Below, one piece after another: positions 11,627 to 24,200 of a DNA stretch of 64,000 nucleotides; positions within the stretch are counted from its first letter, which is position 1, and every line of letters begins with the position of its first letter. The notes under the pieces are model-generated. The model searched no databases and was not told where the DNA came from. It worked only from the letters and a program-made list of their open reading frames with translations. The stretch covers positions 310,001 to 374,000 of the forward strand of contig JAWWNJ010000100.1 of assembly GCA_037176885.1 (NCBI GenBank), given 5' to 3'. The translations under genes and the position numbers were made by a program. The stretch is from Favolaschia claudopus. Taxonomy: Eukaryota > Basidiomycota > Agaricomycetes > Agaricales > Mycenaceae.

Positions 11627-13362
11627 ATGTTAAGCGCCGGAATTTCTCTCCTTTTCCTTCTTCTTGCAAGCTCTTGTAACGGTGCAGGTGAGTTCCATGT
11701 AGTTCATTACGATCTCCAAGTATTCTGAATAATCAGCAACGGTGAATCGCAGGCGCTAATTCTTCTGCGGTCTCACCACGCGCCGACAACGGGTCCTCAA
11801 GTCCAACGGCCACTTTCACGTTTACTATCCCACGAGACTCGCACGACGATGGGTTTTCTGATTGGATGGGTGTGGTTTGTCTCCATGTAAGATTCTCGAT
11901 TTACGGTCGAATCTGGGTACTAAACGAAGGATCTTTTATTGGTCATTTTCCGTCTTCTATCCGTAGCCAGAAAAGGCTTCCCAGTGAGTTTCTCATTTCT
12001 GAGCCGTGGCAACCAACACATTTACATAACCTTACTTTGGATCTTCAATGGAATAGAGCAGAGTGCGAGATGCCGGGCTTCGTGCGCTGCCCAAATCCAG
12101 ATGTATCCGGGATCCTCGTTCGTGTGCCTGGTGAGCTCATTGTATTTAAATTGGAATGATGACTTCCTCAAACCTCAATACCGCTCGCCGCTCCTTTCCT
12201 GCTAGCCTACCTAGCCAGCTTGTTACTCGGCATCATCATCATTTATCATCCAGAGGAGGCTGCCCAGGGCGTGTGGACACAGCTCCTCACAGTCTACTCT
12301 CTCCTCATCAGCGCAATCATCGCAGTTTACACCAAGGGCTTAACGCGCTTTCATTCGGGAATGACGGTATTCCTCGTTCTCTCGCCATTGGTGCGTTAAT
12401 TAACCTTCACCCTCTCGCATTCACATATCCACTTACCCACTTACCCTCATTCCAAACAGTCGCTTACCCTCCTCGTCTACACCATCCTCGGCTTCATCGG
12501 TCGCCCCCACCGCCTCGACAGCATCCTCTCCTCCGAACGCAAACACCTCCTCCCGCGCCTCCTCGTCATCCTCTTCTGGCTCATCGCCCTCTTCCTCCTC
12601 CTCTTCACAAGCATCGCCAACGACAAACACTTCACCCCCGCTCTCCCCTGCGACGACCTCGAAGACAAAGGCCACGCCGCAGCGATAGTCTACAGCCTCA
12701 TTTCCGTTCCTTACGTCGGAACTCTGCTCCTCATTCTGACCACACTCGCCGTCTACGGTTCCGCGGGAGATGCTCGTGCGAATGCTATGATCATTGGAAC
12801 CGTGACCCCTTTCGGGATTCTGCTGATTGCTGCCGTGTACGCTGCTGTGAGATCGAGGCGCGCTTTGACTGGCGAAATAGGGAAAGCAAATGTTCGCGGG
12901 AAGAGAAACAAGTTCTGGGCATATTGGTATGTCCACATCAATCCATTTTCTCCCCGTCGCTATTGATATTGATGAGGGTAGGGCGTTATTTGGGCAACGA
13001 TACCCGTTTCTTCACCTTTGCGGCATTTTCCTCGTGCCTGTGGTTTATTGGGTCATTTTCAACGAAATACGACTCGCAGGAACAGCGGATAATATATTCG
13101 CGATTTCCTTTGGTCAGGTATGTTCAGCAATACTCACTGCTTTCAGGTGCAGTATTCTCATTCCTCGCAGGTTCTAGCCACGTTCGTTGTTCTCGATCCA
13201 CTGTGGCAAGTCATAAAAATGGCTCCTGGGGCTGTTGGCTGGTTCCGAGACTTGACAATCACGCGGTGGGCTACGGGCCGCCCGAAGCATGGGCCCACAG
13301 GACTTCTACATACTCAACTTGAGTCCGAGGAAATGGTGTCTTTGAATCGTTCGAATAAATGA
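11627..13362 (+). CDS. multi-pass membrane protein, module copy A
   Basis: Family not recognised. The start at 11627 gives a signal peptide, MLSAGISLLFLLLASS, then a short Ser/Thr-rich outside segment and a Cys-containing stretch (CEMPGFVRCPNPDVSG). About eight hydrophobic segments follow, for example AYLASLLLGIIIIYH, LLTVYSLLISAIIAVYT, LLVILFWLIALFLLLF, IVYSLISVPYVGTLLLIL, MIIGTVTPFGILLIAAVY and IFLVPVVYWVIF, ending with a polar tail (SEEMVSLNRSNK). About seven exons, including a 17-nt micro-exon near 11967-11983 (PEKAS plus part of Q) kept in copy B. Its convergent neighbour ends 220 bp downstream. The reading is supported by the full-length paralogue at 36858-38677. The layout (signal peptide, short ectodomain, several helices) would suit a surface sensor or transporter, but that is only inference. 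Confidence 0.85.
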
Positions 13363-13582
13363 AGTTCTGGATTCACCGTCCGGACATCCGGCTTCGGGTG
13401 GGCTCGGTCGCAATCCGATATTTACACGTCAAATTCACTTGATCATTGAGCTGAAGGCACTGGCAATCTGAACAACAAATTCCAAGGCACTGAAGATAAA
13501 TATGGGTGTACATTGGTAGAAATTCTGGGGTATCGGAAAGCAAAACTACGATTCAACTCGATACGGTCCGCAACCTTGAATC

Positions 13583-13894
13583 TCATACAAAGAACTCGCC
13601 ATTCCCACCAGCCGGGGCGGGTGGAGGGGAAGCAGCGCGCGGCGGTAGGTCAATGGAGACGACGCTGCTACGTTTCCGCCGAGGGAGGTTGTTAATAGTG
13701 GGTCCGAGGTGACCCTTGGCAACAATCGGCGCCGCAGGTGTAGGAGCAGGAGCGAGAGAAATAGTGAGATCCCATCCGCAGCGTTCACGGAGGGTGCGGC
13801 GCCCGCTGGTGGATGCGGGGGGCGGGGTGCAGGGGTGGTTCGACTGCCCGGTGCATTGGGCGGCGAAGAGCTGGAGTTGAATTGAAGACGACAT
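13583..13894 (-). CDS. conserved ~100-residue protein, module copy A
   Basis: Unknown function. The ATG at 13894 (MSSSIQLQLFAAQC) begins a single-exon, 103-residue frame rich in Pro, Ser and Ala with a basic patch (NLPRRKRSSVVSIDLPP) and the core RRTLRERCGWDLTI. No signal peptide or membrane helix. Compared with copy B (36334-36636) there are roughly a dozen or so substitutions and a three-residue in-frame gap, and the DNA differences fall mainly at third codon positions; this is the main evidence that it is a real protein under selection. A probable 5' UTR intron ends just before the ATG. It is convergent with the membrane-protein gene. Confidence 0.68.
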   Translation of the reverse strand: MSSSIQLQLFAAQCTGQSNHPCTPPPASTSGRRTLRERCGWDLTISLAPAPTPAAPIVAKGHLGPTINNLPRRKRSSVVSIDLPPRAASPPPAPAGGNGEFFV

Positions 13895-14070
13895 GGCTGC
13901 TTAAAAGAAGAGGAATTAAAATCTGAGGTAGAAAAGAAGAACTCGTGGGGACTCACTGTATACCGTTGCAAGATTCGCTGGAGGTTGTGATTCGTTTGGT
14001 TGCAGAGGCTCGTCGATAATTAGACGGTGTTGAAGCTCGGTGATGATTTTCGGAGGGAAATCGAATCCAG

Positions 14071-14078
14071 ATTTTATA
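14071..14078 (-). promoter_or_regulatory. possible TATA box of small gene A
   Basis: TATAAAAT on the minus strand, upstream of the probable 5' UTR intron; copy B has TATATAAAAG at the corresponding place. Confidence 0.45.
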
Positions 14079-14204
14079 GAAACCAGGAGAAATGAGACAT
14101 GACCGAATTAACATCCCCGAGACACAAAAACCCTTAGCCCAAGCATAGCATTCCCCGAGGTCTCAGAAATTTCCGGTGTCTCAGAACAGTCGATCAATAC
14201 GGTA

Positions 14205-14465
14205 CTTAGTTCCAGAATGACAGAATCTTCGGCGGTCTCGGTCGTCTAGATGATGTAGAGCTGTTTGAAGAGCTATCGATTGCGTACTTGAAGTGGCTCG
14301 AAGCTTGCAACTTCGATAGCTCTTGCGTGATCATGAATGCGCGTCTAACGCGGTTTGGCTGTTGTAAAATTCCAAGCGAATGCCGCTCGCGGCGAACTGT
14401 TCGGCCTGATAGCCGTGATGGCCGACTCGGGCAATCCCGACGGCCGATGAACAGTCCTACATAGC
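14205..14465. repeat. right direct repeat (partner at 10255-10515)
   Basis: Second copy of the dispersed repeat described at 10255-10515, same orientation. It overlaps the fading edge of the segmental duplication and lies just before the 3' side of the GH5 gene. Confidence 0.6.
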
Positions 14466-14599
14466 TTCACGCATGTTCAGTTCTCTGAATTACAGACCTC
14501 ACCCACAAATTTCGTTTCAAAAACGTATATACCACGCCATCCCGCATTTGACGTGTATAAGTAAGTACTACCATCCTGTCCACACCACGCCCCTCACTT

Positions 14600-16592
14600 T
14601 CAAAGCGCCAACGCCCCACTAAAATCAAACGGCGCATTGCTAAGCCCAGCCGTAGACTGCGACGCGCTAGAAATAGTCCCCCAATCCGCCCCATTGACCT
14701 GAATCTACAACCACATGAATCAATTCAAGGTATTCCCGCACCCGACTTGTAAAAAAGTATACCTCGTAATCCTCGCCCTGGTGGGGATCGGGATTGCTGA
14801 TCAGCTCCCAGTAGACCCAAGGAACCTTGTAATTGTTGATCTTCTGGACCTATTGATGATACAGTCCACCCATGCCTCTGTTAGGAGATAGCATTATTTG
14901 AACGGGAATTCAAACGCACGTTAGAATTCAGATTCGCTGTACGTCCGCTACCAACAAGCGAGCCCCACTCTTCCACGATCAATTTCTTGCCAGCGGCTTT
15001 GGCTTGGCTGATAGCGTTGGGCATGTAGCTGTCGTATCCGCTAGAAACGAAGAGCATATTTAAGTAATTAAGCTCGTCTCAAATCCCCCGGGGATTCAAA
15101 AAAAAATACAAGAGGAAATTAATCGCACTCACTCGGTGTAGTCGTGAATCGCCACGACGTCGATCGCGGTGCATGAGCTTCCGAAGAATGTGGATTGGAC
15201 GCTGGCCCCTGCTGAGCCGCCGCCGGTGAAGATGAGTTGGTTCTGTGGACGCTTTGGTACTTCTCAAAACAGATACTTTGAAGTGGAGACGCACGCGGTC
15301 GCCGACGTTGTTGCGGATCTGTTGAAATTATATCAATCCTCTTGTACGAGCTAAAAGGAAAAGAGAACGACCCACCTGTTGAGCCGCATTGCAAATCCAA
15401 GAAAGATGCGCCTATGTTTCGCTCAATCAATCAAACATCACCAACTCATCATCCGGAAAGGAAGACCCACAAGATAAAAAGACTGGTCAAAAATCATCGG
15501 TCTATGAACACAACCACAACAAATCAGTTTCCAGCTCAGCAGACAAAACGACGATCGATCAATAACACTCAACTCGTTCTGAGGCTCCAAACCAAAGATA
15601 TACGGCGACAAATTGCTCCACGCTTGGTTCCCCAGCAACGCGTTCTTGTGGATGTTGAGAATGTGCGTGATGCGTTGGTTGAAGGCGTTAATCGCATCTA
15701 AGTACAATGCAATAGTAAGTAGGATGGATGAGTCAATCGATATCAGAGTGCGAAGGAGAACTTGAAGGAGAGAAACGCGGCATGCATGCATACCTGCTCG
15801 GGTGTAGAAACCGTTGACGGTGTAGGTGCGGGCGTATATGTCACCGCCTTGGAGGGCGTTCTCTGCGAATCCGGGATTAGTATTAGATTCAAATACTAGC
15901 ACTTGCCGCGAATATACGCAGGCATACTCACTGTCGTGCATGCCTATACGTGAGCGTCGAATTCTGTGATTGGTCGGTGGCTCATATAAATAGGCAGAAG
16001 CCTACCGATGAGGAGCTTGATGCCTGTCGATCTCGGTCAGCATATAGTTGGCATATAGGATACTTGAAAATTCCAACTAATGAACGCTTTACATACCGCG
16101 TGCATGGGCGTCCACCATAAGCTGGTCAATCAGATTCAAAACCTGGTCGTTGTAGTTCCCGATACCCCCGGCTTCAAGGTCGGGCACTACGACGAACAAT
16201 TAGCTTTCATCGAAATGACTTTAAATTCAGTTTAGTAGAAACCAAACGCACCTGCGATATTGTTACTATTCTTCTGCCCCGCTCCAACGCCGGTGACCCA
16301 AGTTCTTAGGACCTGAAAGAAAAAAGGCGAGAATCATAAGCATCGGCGCAACGACCGAACGAACTCTTGTACATACTTTCATCCCGGCCGCCTTCATACC
16401 GTCGAGGATCGCAATCCTATCAGCCGTCGGGAGCGCATAGATGTAGTAATTCTGCACAAATTGAATTCGTCAATGCTTAGGAATGACGTCGACGCTTCAT
16501 TTAGGACGCACATTCGCCCCAGCAAAACTATTCGCCGCCAAAGCACAAGGCAACGCAAGCGCAGCAGACAGAAAACCGAGAGCGAGTTTCAT
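14600..16592 (-). CDS. secreted glycoside hydrolase, GH5-like (mannanase type)
   Basis: Probable secreted beta-mannanase or related clan GH-A enzyme acting on plant cell-wall polysaccharide. The start at 16592 gives the signal peptide MKLALGFLSAALALPCALA. Exons then read NYYIYALPTADRIAILDGMK, VLRTWVTGVGAGQK, VPDLEAGGIGNYNDQVLNLI, GIKLLIGMHD, FNQRITHILNIHKN, and IFGLEPQNE near 15600, whose NE should be the acid/base catalyst. IDVVAIHDYTE lies near 15150, and KKLIVEEWGSLVGSG near 14980 carries the probable nucleophile Glu. It ends NAPFDFSGALAL at 14600. No carbohydrate-binding module is visible. The (NE ... EEWG) pair and strand order fit GH5; assignment to a subfamily or exact substrate is inference. 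Confidence 0.85.
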
Positions 16593-18257
16593 CGTTCTTG
16601 TCAGTCGTGAGCGAGACCGAACTGATGTCAAAGTCGATCAAGCACCCTGGTTTAAAAGGCTTTCTGGGCACGGCACGGGATTCACGAGAGAATTGATGGT
16701 GGAATGGAGCATGCTGCATTGTGTGAGGAAGTAGCAAAGTCGCCGTGGATACGGGTCAGCTGGGCATCGAAATCCAAGTACAGCGGAGGCAAGAACGAGG
16801 AGGTGAAGACAGCGTACGCAGGGTTGATTGATTTCAAGAACAATGCGGCCGGTTTGGCGGTACGTAGTATGGAGAGAGATCGAGCAAGGGAAGGCTGGAG
16901 ATTCACCGAAGCCGAGAATAATACCCAGTCGTAATGCACGTTCTTCCCCATGACAGACTTCTGCGGGAGTGGCAATCTAATATTGGTAAGTAAATTAAAA
17001 AGTATTCTGGTAGGGAGATTGATTCCCCGGACCGTACTCTGCCGACCGATAAGACCTGGGAATACTGTCGGGGGAGAAATCCGCTGTAATGGAACTTCGG
17101 TGCGATCATTAGGCTAGGGTTGATGGGTAGGATAGGGTCGAACGCGAATCTTCACGCGGCCACTGGAAGTTTTGCTCCAAAGCAAGTCAATTCTTTGTGT
17201 GATGATTTAGACGAGGACCGGTCAACGGTGTCCACCGCGAGAGGCTAGAGCAGACACCGTGTACAGACCGTGCGTAGTGTATTGAAATTGATTGTGATTT
17301 ACCTGGGTCCGAAATGAATGGTCGGAGTATGAGAGGGGTTAGGTGCGGTCTGCTCTGGAATCGAGGAAGAGCGGGAGTCGGATGGGACTATATAAAAGAC
17401 ACCGCGTCGAGGATGAGCAGTTGTCAGCAAGTGTTGGGCACTGAGTGGTAACTTTTGCGGTCGCCGTCGGGCATGAGGCGGGAATCCAATGCTGAAAACG
17501 GGATGCCAGTAGCACAGATTGTCAGTCAGATCCACCGCTTGGAATTGGATGTCGAAAGCAGAAAACTGGCAGACAAGTGATGCAAGGACACCATGATGGT
17601 ACTGTATAGAAGAAACACGTAAGGCAGCCTGATGCGCGCTGGCCCAACGCTGGCCCAGGCTCGGCGTTGGCGCATAGTCTTGGTCGTCGTCGCCACAAGA
17701 GCCCGTGGCATGTTGAAGCTGGGTGGCGGGGTACAGCAGTTTCGGAGAAAGACGAGCGACGATATGGGCGAGCTGAGCCTGAGGTTGATAAGTAATGGAT
17801 GGTATCAGCTGATACAATCAGCCTTGGATCCAAACAACCGCTCACGATCAAAAAAGGAAATTTTCTTCGTGAGTTGAACGTCGGCAAAGTTCTAGTCTAA
17901 TAGACTAGGATTTGATACAGCAAATAGCCCTGACAAACGAGAGAGTGATATTCAAATCAAGCTCAAGATTGTGTGCAGTGGGCGCATACGCCAGGGTATT
18001 TGTATCATATCATCTCGCACAACAGATTACGCCGAATACAGTAAATACAAGTATGAATTACGGAGCCATTCATTCCGTCTCAAGGTAAGCTAATACATGC
18101 GGTCCATGAAGAAAAAGAAAAAGACAAAAAAAGAAATAGAAAACATGCATAAATATACAAAGTGCGTGCGTGAGAGGGGGAATCCAGTGAATATGACAGC
18201 GATAAGTAAGTGACAGAAAAGAGAGAGAAAGAGAGAAATGAAATGTGAAAGATTATT
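16593..18257. other. intergenic, no gene supported
   Basis: About 1.7 kb between the GH5 gene start and the stop of the large RhoGAP gene. Several open frames on the minus strand (16.7-17.9 kb) have no recognised motif, no start or splice structure that convinces me, and no paralogue in the window. It should contain the GH5 promoter. Confidence 0.4.
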
Positions 18258-21200
18258 TTATGGTGAGAGTTTATAAGTTAAGGTGCTGAAATCCAATGGG
18301 CTCTGATCGAGCTCTGCCGTAATGGTATGTGGCAGGTCTTCAGCGTTCTCTTCGTCGTCGTCATCAGCATCGTCCTCGTCGTTTTCCGCGACGTCCTCCA
18401 GAAGCGTGGTCGAACGGGGCGCACGAAAAGCTTCTTCAGTCGCCTCCAAATCCACCACAGCAACTGAATCATCCCCGTCCTCCTCATAGGCCGCCACCTC
18501 ATTGCCATCCTCAGCGTCACCATCGGCCTCGAGGTCGCCGTCGTCGAAAATGACATGAAACTGTAGCCGCCGTCAGCAATGAGCGCGTAAAAAACGCCGC
18601 AGAGATTCTATGTACTCACATGGGTAATCAGCGTTTTCACAAGTTTGTGCGTGTGCGCCATGTTAGCCAAGATCGTCGCAAAGTTCTCTTGCGGAGCTCG
18701 CAACAGGTTCGGACTGAACACAATGGCAAGCCCCTCCGCCGTCATCTGGTTCTTGTCTTCAAAATCAGAGACTCTGCAAACAATGATACGATCAGTGTCG
18801 ATAGCAGTGGGGAACGAGATTAGCAGAGTACGGACCTGTCCAAATGCTCCGTTACCCGCCTCAGCAGATCGAAGTTGGGTCCCGGAAGTCCCTGCACCAC
18901 GCTCCGCGTGGCCGCAAGCCGGTCATCGAGGTTCTCCAAAACTGCAAAATGTCCGTCCCATCAGTCGAAGCGGAATTTACCCAAAAAAGGAAATTTACGA
19001 GTGGCCTCAATTGCAGCGTAGTAGTCTTTCGCGGGAAAGAGCGGCTCTGGCAATACGCGGAACCACGATTTAACCAGGTCACACACCGCATGGATATCCG
19101 TCGTCGAGTCAATGGGGTCTTCGCCTACAAAACAGTCAGCGGGGTCTCGCTGGATACGGCACACGACATGCCTCGATTGAAAACCTCTTTCAAGGCGGTG
19201 ATAGTGGATGCTGCCCCTGCGAGCCGGTCTAAAGGGGCGAATGAACAAGTGGTACGATGGAGAGCATGAAAAGTAACATACATATGCCGACTTCGGTGAG
19301 ACCTCGAGCCTCAATCTCGGAGAGACAGCGCTCGATGACGGAGGGAATGGCCCCCGCAGGAACCTCGTCACTCCCGGCTTCCCGTCGCAGGAGGAAATTG
19401 AGATCAACGCCGAACACTAGAGGGGCAGATCAGCATCCCCACGCGACGGAGGAGTATCAAATGCGTACCGGCGAGAGGGTCGCGCGATGCCGCCACAGGA
19501 TCATGTAGATGATCCGCCAATTGAGGCTTCGGGGTACCAAGGTAGGTCAGACGTCGTTTGGCAGCGGTCTGCGTTACGCGGTTGATTGTATCCACCCACT
19601 TCGTCAGCTCGCGCCTATTGATTGCTTGTAACAGGTAGTGTCCGCCATCCTCCGTATCCAGCTGAAAGGTGAACGAGCGGTCGTTGTTGATAAACTGCGC
19701 GACACGCGCCTCGACAAGGCTGATGACCAGCGCGGGTTTGCCAGTCGGCAGGAACTCCAGCTCTTCCACAGTACGCTTGGACGTCGGGGAGGGAATCATC
19801 TCGTTACCGAATGCGCTGGAGATGGGCCGCATGAAATGAAGGAAAGCTGACGACATGCTCTTCTTGCCCCGCTGATGTTTCTGCTGCTGCGGTGTCGACG
19901 GCTGCTTGCGCATGGCTCGGTTGAGCTGATCTTCGCGTTTCTCGTTCTTCGTCTGCTCCTGCACCCGCTCCTTATGCAGACGGGAGCGTAGAGTGCGATC
20001 GCGTCGATTCTTCTCAATCTGGAGAGCGATAGTCTTTTGAAACGGACGCACGGCACGGCGCGCTGCGACAGGCGAGCTATTGGGACCAGAAGCACTCTCC
20101 CGATACGCCTCTTCCCGGATTCCGCGATGGTCGAACTGGAGCAGCCAAACATCCTTCTCGATGTTGTTGAGCCGCTCAAACGCTCGGCGGGTAGTCTCCT
20201 CACGGGGACTTCCCTTGCGGGCGGAAAAAATCAGATTGCAGAGGTTTCTGCAGCGTAAGGAGTCAGTACCGATGGTGAAGAAAACCAGAGAGTTCTTACC
20301 GTCGTTTATCAAAATTGATGAGACTGACACCTTCCTGCTGAATGGCCGACTCCCTTATGTCAGGCGCCGCAAGAATCTCAAGCATACGCTCGAGGAACCA
20401 CCCAACGTCTAGAGTTAGTTCTCGAGTGGAGGACAGTGACTGAGTGGCGGGATTGGCGATAAGAGAAGCGATAGAATCGCATTGAGCTCCACGAGCTGCC
20501 GCGATATTGAGCCATGGCCGACTGTGTAGACGACTCTCCACGCTCAGTACGGCGGACGTCAAGACCGCCTCAGCAAACGAGCGTGTGCAGGGGAAGTCGA
20601 CAATCGCTTCGGGTGAATCCGCCGCCTTGGGTACCGACCGCAGCCTCGTCACCTCAATCGCACGAAGGATGAGCTCCATGCGCGATTGTCGTGCGTGAAG
20701 TCCGAGGCGTGGAGCCACGAGCTGGGCGACCGTCCATTTGCGCAGAATGACATAGGCGCGGATGCAGCTGCGTATTGAGGGCGGGAGCATGCGGTACAGG
20801 GAGTCATTGCCGAGCTCAGAAATGAGAGCCGAGGGCTCGACCTCCTGCAGGTACGAGTACATGTTCTGGATCTCGACTGGTTCCTCGCTGGGATAGAATG
20901 AGAGGTACCAGCCCGTCCGATCGGCGGTCTGCACTTCAAGTAGATCCGACAAAATGAAGAGATCCTACAGAGGGTCAGTCGGTTATGAAGGCTGAAAATA
21001 AAGCTACACAGACCTCGTTCGTGATGTTACCGAAAGCCGCCGCCGCCATGGCGTCAAGGTTATCGACAAGCTCTTCGGGATCGGTCTTGTCGATGTCCGG
21101 TGGTTCTCGGGACTGAGGTCCTGCCCGGGAGCGCTGCCCATTCGCAGCAAGAGTAGGTCGGACAAATGTGGGGAACGGGGCTGATGGTCGCATGGTATTC

Positions 21201-24200
21201 GTCTCAAAGGTCCTTCGTAACCTTCCACGGACGTCCGTGAGCGTAGCAAGTGCTTGCTCCACAGCGGGATCATTGGCATTCGGCGATTTGGGTATAGAAT
21301 GATCACTTGAGTTGTTGAGGAAGCCCAATACCGCCGCGTGCAGCTGGAGGTCATCCAACACATCCTGGGCGCCTCCTCCATGCGTCAGCCAGTCTGCTAT
21401 TCGCTCGAGAACTTCGGTCCTGCTGCCAGCAATGTAGAGGAGCTCTGCGACAGAAGGGACGGCTCCCCGTGGTCGGATCTCAAGGTACATCTTTCGCAAT
21501 AGCTACCAACGTGTTAGCGTGCGTGCTATCAGATCGCAAAGGGAAAGAACTCACCTCGAAAAAGACCAAAGGCGAGACCAAACTGCGATAGACACACCAC
21601 CATAGCTTCGAGAACTCAGCGTGGTCCACCATGAGTTCCCGGGTCTTCCCCTCCCGTAACGACATTTCACCGTTGTCGTCCGCCACGGACACAGATATTG
21701 ACTGTATGCCATGGACGAGGATGGAGACGAGGCGATTGAGAGTACCAGCAAGCACCCGCACGCGGAGGGGAGGCTCTGACGAAGGCTCGGAAGCAACGAA
21801 CGTCCGCCTTTGTGCCGGCGAAGGAAGAGAGCTACGACGTGCGACGCTTATCTTACGATCCAAGCCTTGTGATGACCCGGGTTTCACGCGCACCGAGGGT
21901 GCCCGCCCCAAGCCTACTTCCACGCTTTCCGGAACAATAGAGCTGGGAGGTCGAGAAGGAAGGCGGGATGAAGGCCGGGATCCCACCGATGACTCGCCGT
22001 CGCTGCCATGCCAAACCGACAACAGGACCTCTCCGTCGAAGATGGGAATCACTGTCGGCGCCTGACCAAGCTCTGCGATTCCAGGAATCACCTTCTGCGG
22101 CAGACGAAGGGGGTCGAGGCGTTGAGGATCCAGATGAAGCACCCTGGGATCTGATCCGCTGTCGACCCGACCGCGGAGGAGCTGACCAGGATCGATGAGC
22201 GCTGACGTCGGGAATACAGGCGGGAAAAGGAGAGGTATCAGCGACGCAAACGGCGTCGCATTGGCAGCGCGTGTCCAGTAATGCGGCTCGAACAGTCCTT
22301 TCCGTCGTGGCTCCGCCGCCAAGGACAGAGAAATGAATTGATCGACGCTGTAACAACATTAATCGACAGTAATCTTCACGGGATTGAGAAACACTGTACC
22401 GAACAAATTTGGCCGCAATACCACCGGATCCACCGCCTTCCGCACATTTATCGCGCCAGAAGCTCACCAGCCACTGGAGATCATCGCCCACCTCGTCCTC
22501 TGCAAGAGAAGCTCGACGCGGGCATAGCAAAAACGGTTTCCGGAAGCCCTCGAATATATCGAGTGCACGCTCCATCGGCGCAACAACCAACGCCTCACCG
22601 TCGCTCTCCCGTGCAGCATCGACCTCCTCCTTCAACGACCGCGGGATATCTCCTCCCCAGACCGTCACCCGCGGCTCCCCAATCTCGCACCCGTCCCCCT
22701 CAAGCCGTGACCATCCCTCGACCGCAGCCAACGCCGGAGGTTCGACGCGTCGCCACACCTTCTCCAGTCGGGCGACAGGAGCCGAGCAAAGCGCTGCGAC
22801 AATCGCTCGCCACGTACACTCATCCCCCGCCACACGACAAAGCTCTCCAACGCGGGCCCATACAGAGATAACCTCACTCCTCGAATGCGTACGCGACGAC
22901 GGTCCCTGACTCGGTGTCTGGTGTTCTCCCCCGGGCGTACCTCCTCCATGCGGTACCCCACCCGACCCCGTCTCTGCCATAAGTACTTGCATGAGAATGA
23001 CCTTCGTGAGGAAGTGCGGGGCGCTATCGGATCCAAAGAGCGGCGAGCGCGCGCCTTCGATGAAAGAAGCCGTGGGATTCTCCGGCGCCTGCTCGAGAAC
23101 GGCACGGTGGAATAAGGTGAGACTGCGCGCAAGAAGGTGCGGATCGATGGCGAGCAAGACATCGCGAGAAAGTCCTTCTTTCTCGAGCGCCAAAGCCCAG
23201 GGTTTTCTGGCGCCTCGGGAGGGCTGTGGCGAACGCGGGGACGCCAATGCCGGAGGACCCGAAGAAACAATAGGCTCGTGCACCCCAAGCGCATCCAGCA
23301 GCCCCACCATCCGCGCGCTGGTATCAGGTCGAGGAGAGAACGGCGCACCAGCAAGAGCCGGGCTGCCGACAGGCGTAGGCGTATACATCGCTTGCGTCGA
23401 CACACTCGCAGGCAGACCACCAGCAGTTCCTTGCGTCTTGGGGAAAAACACCTCGGGGATGGTTTCCGCACGAAACGCCTCCCACCCCGCCTCGTCCGCC
23501 GGCGCACCATGAAAACGCAAGTACTCTCTCGCCATCAACGCCACACGCTCACGGTGCTTATCTGCCTCCTCCGCAGATGCCCCCGACACGAGATAGCCCG
23601 CACACCTCACAAACTCCACCTCAAAGCGCGTGCGCCCCGCCACCAGCGGCAGACAAAAGAGGACAGTCAGCGCAAACTCACGCCAATCCTCCTCATCCCG
23701 CGCGGCATCCTCCGCCGATGCATCCCCGCCACCGAGAAACACCGTCGCAAAAGTCATCTCATGCACCAGCGCCTCCACCGTACCCTTCTCAATCCTCCTC
23801 CTCTCCCGCCCATCGGCAGCACCAAATACACCACCAAGCCCACCCCCAACAACACCCAACCCAGGATGCCTCCCCCTCCCCCAATACGCGCGTTTCTTCC
23901 TCCCCATACTCCCCTGCACCTCCCTTCTCTGCCCTCCACCACCAACATCTTCAGCAGCACCAAACACATCCTCCCCCTCCTCCCTCTCCTTCCCGTTTTC
24001 TTTGTCATCCTCCTCAGCCACCACCCCACTAACAAACAACTCCCTCACCGCCCCCGCCCTGTCCCCCGGCACCTTATGCAGCACGATCTTCGTCCCCCTT
24101 ACCTCCGCGCGGAACGCCTTCCACGACCGCGGGTCCGCCAGCGCGGGCGTGACGAGGCGGTTGACGAAGCCCGTCGCGTAGACGATTTGCGAGGCGCGTT

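Larger units (their letters stand above)
11037..14250 (+). repeat. segmental duplication, copy A (inverted partner 35970-39355)
   Basis: The block carries the membrane-protein gene (+), the ~100-residue protein gene (-) and both upstream regions. Matches with the reverse complement of 35.97-39.36 kb reach from about 11037 (gctgagcgcgtattcgtagt versus gccgagcgcgtcttcatagc) through both genes to past 14108 (ttcggtcatgtctca in both) and fade near 14200-14250. Coding parts match best, flanks less well. See findings. Confidence 0.9.

Noticed and set aside
12156..13322. Single uninterrupted plus-strand frame of about 388 codons over the membrane-protein gene
   Set aside because: Its peptide is Pro/His/Arg-rich nonsense; the spliced frame gives hydrophobic helices and matches copy B.
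16682..17887. Overlapping minus-strand frames between the GH5 and BEM2-like genes
   Set aside because: Several frames are equally open with no motif, start context or intron pattern.
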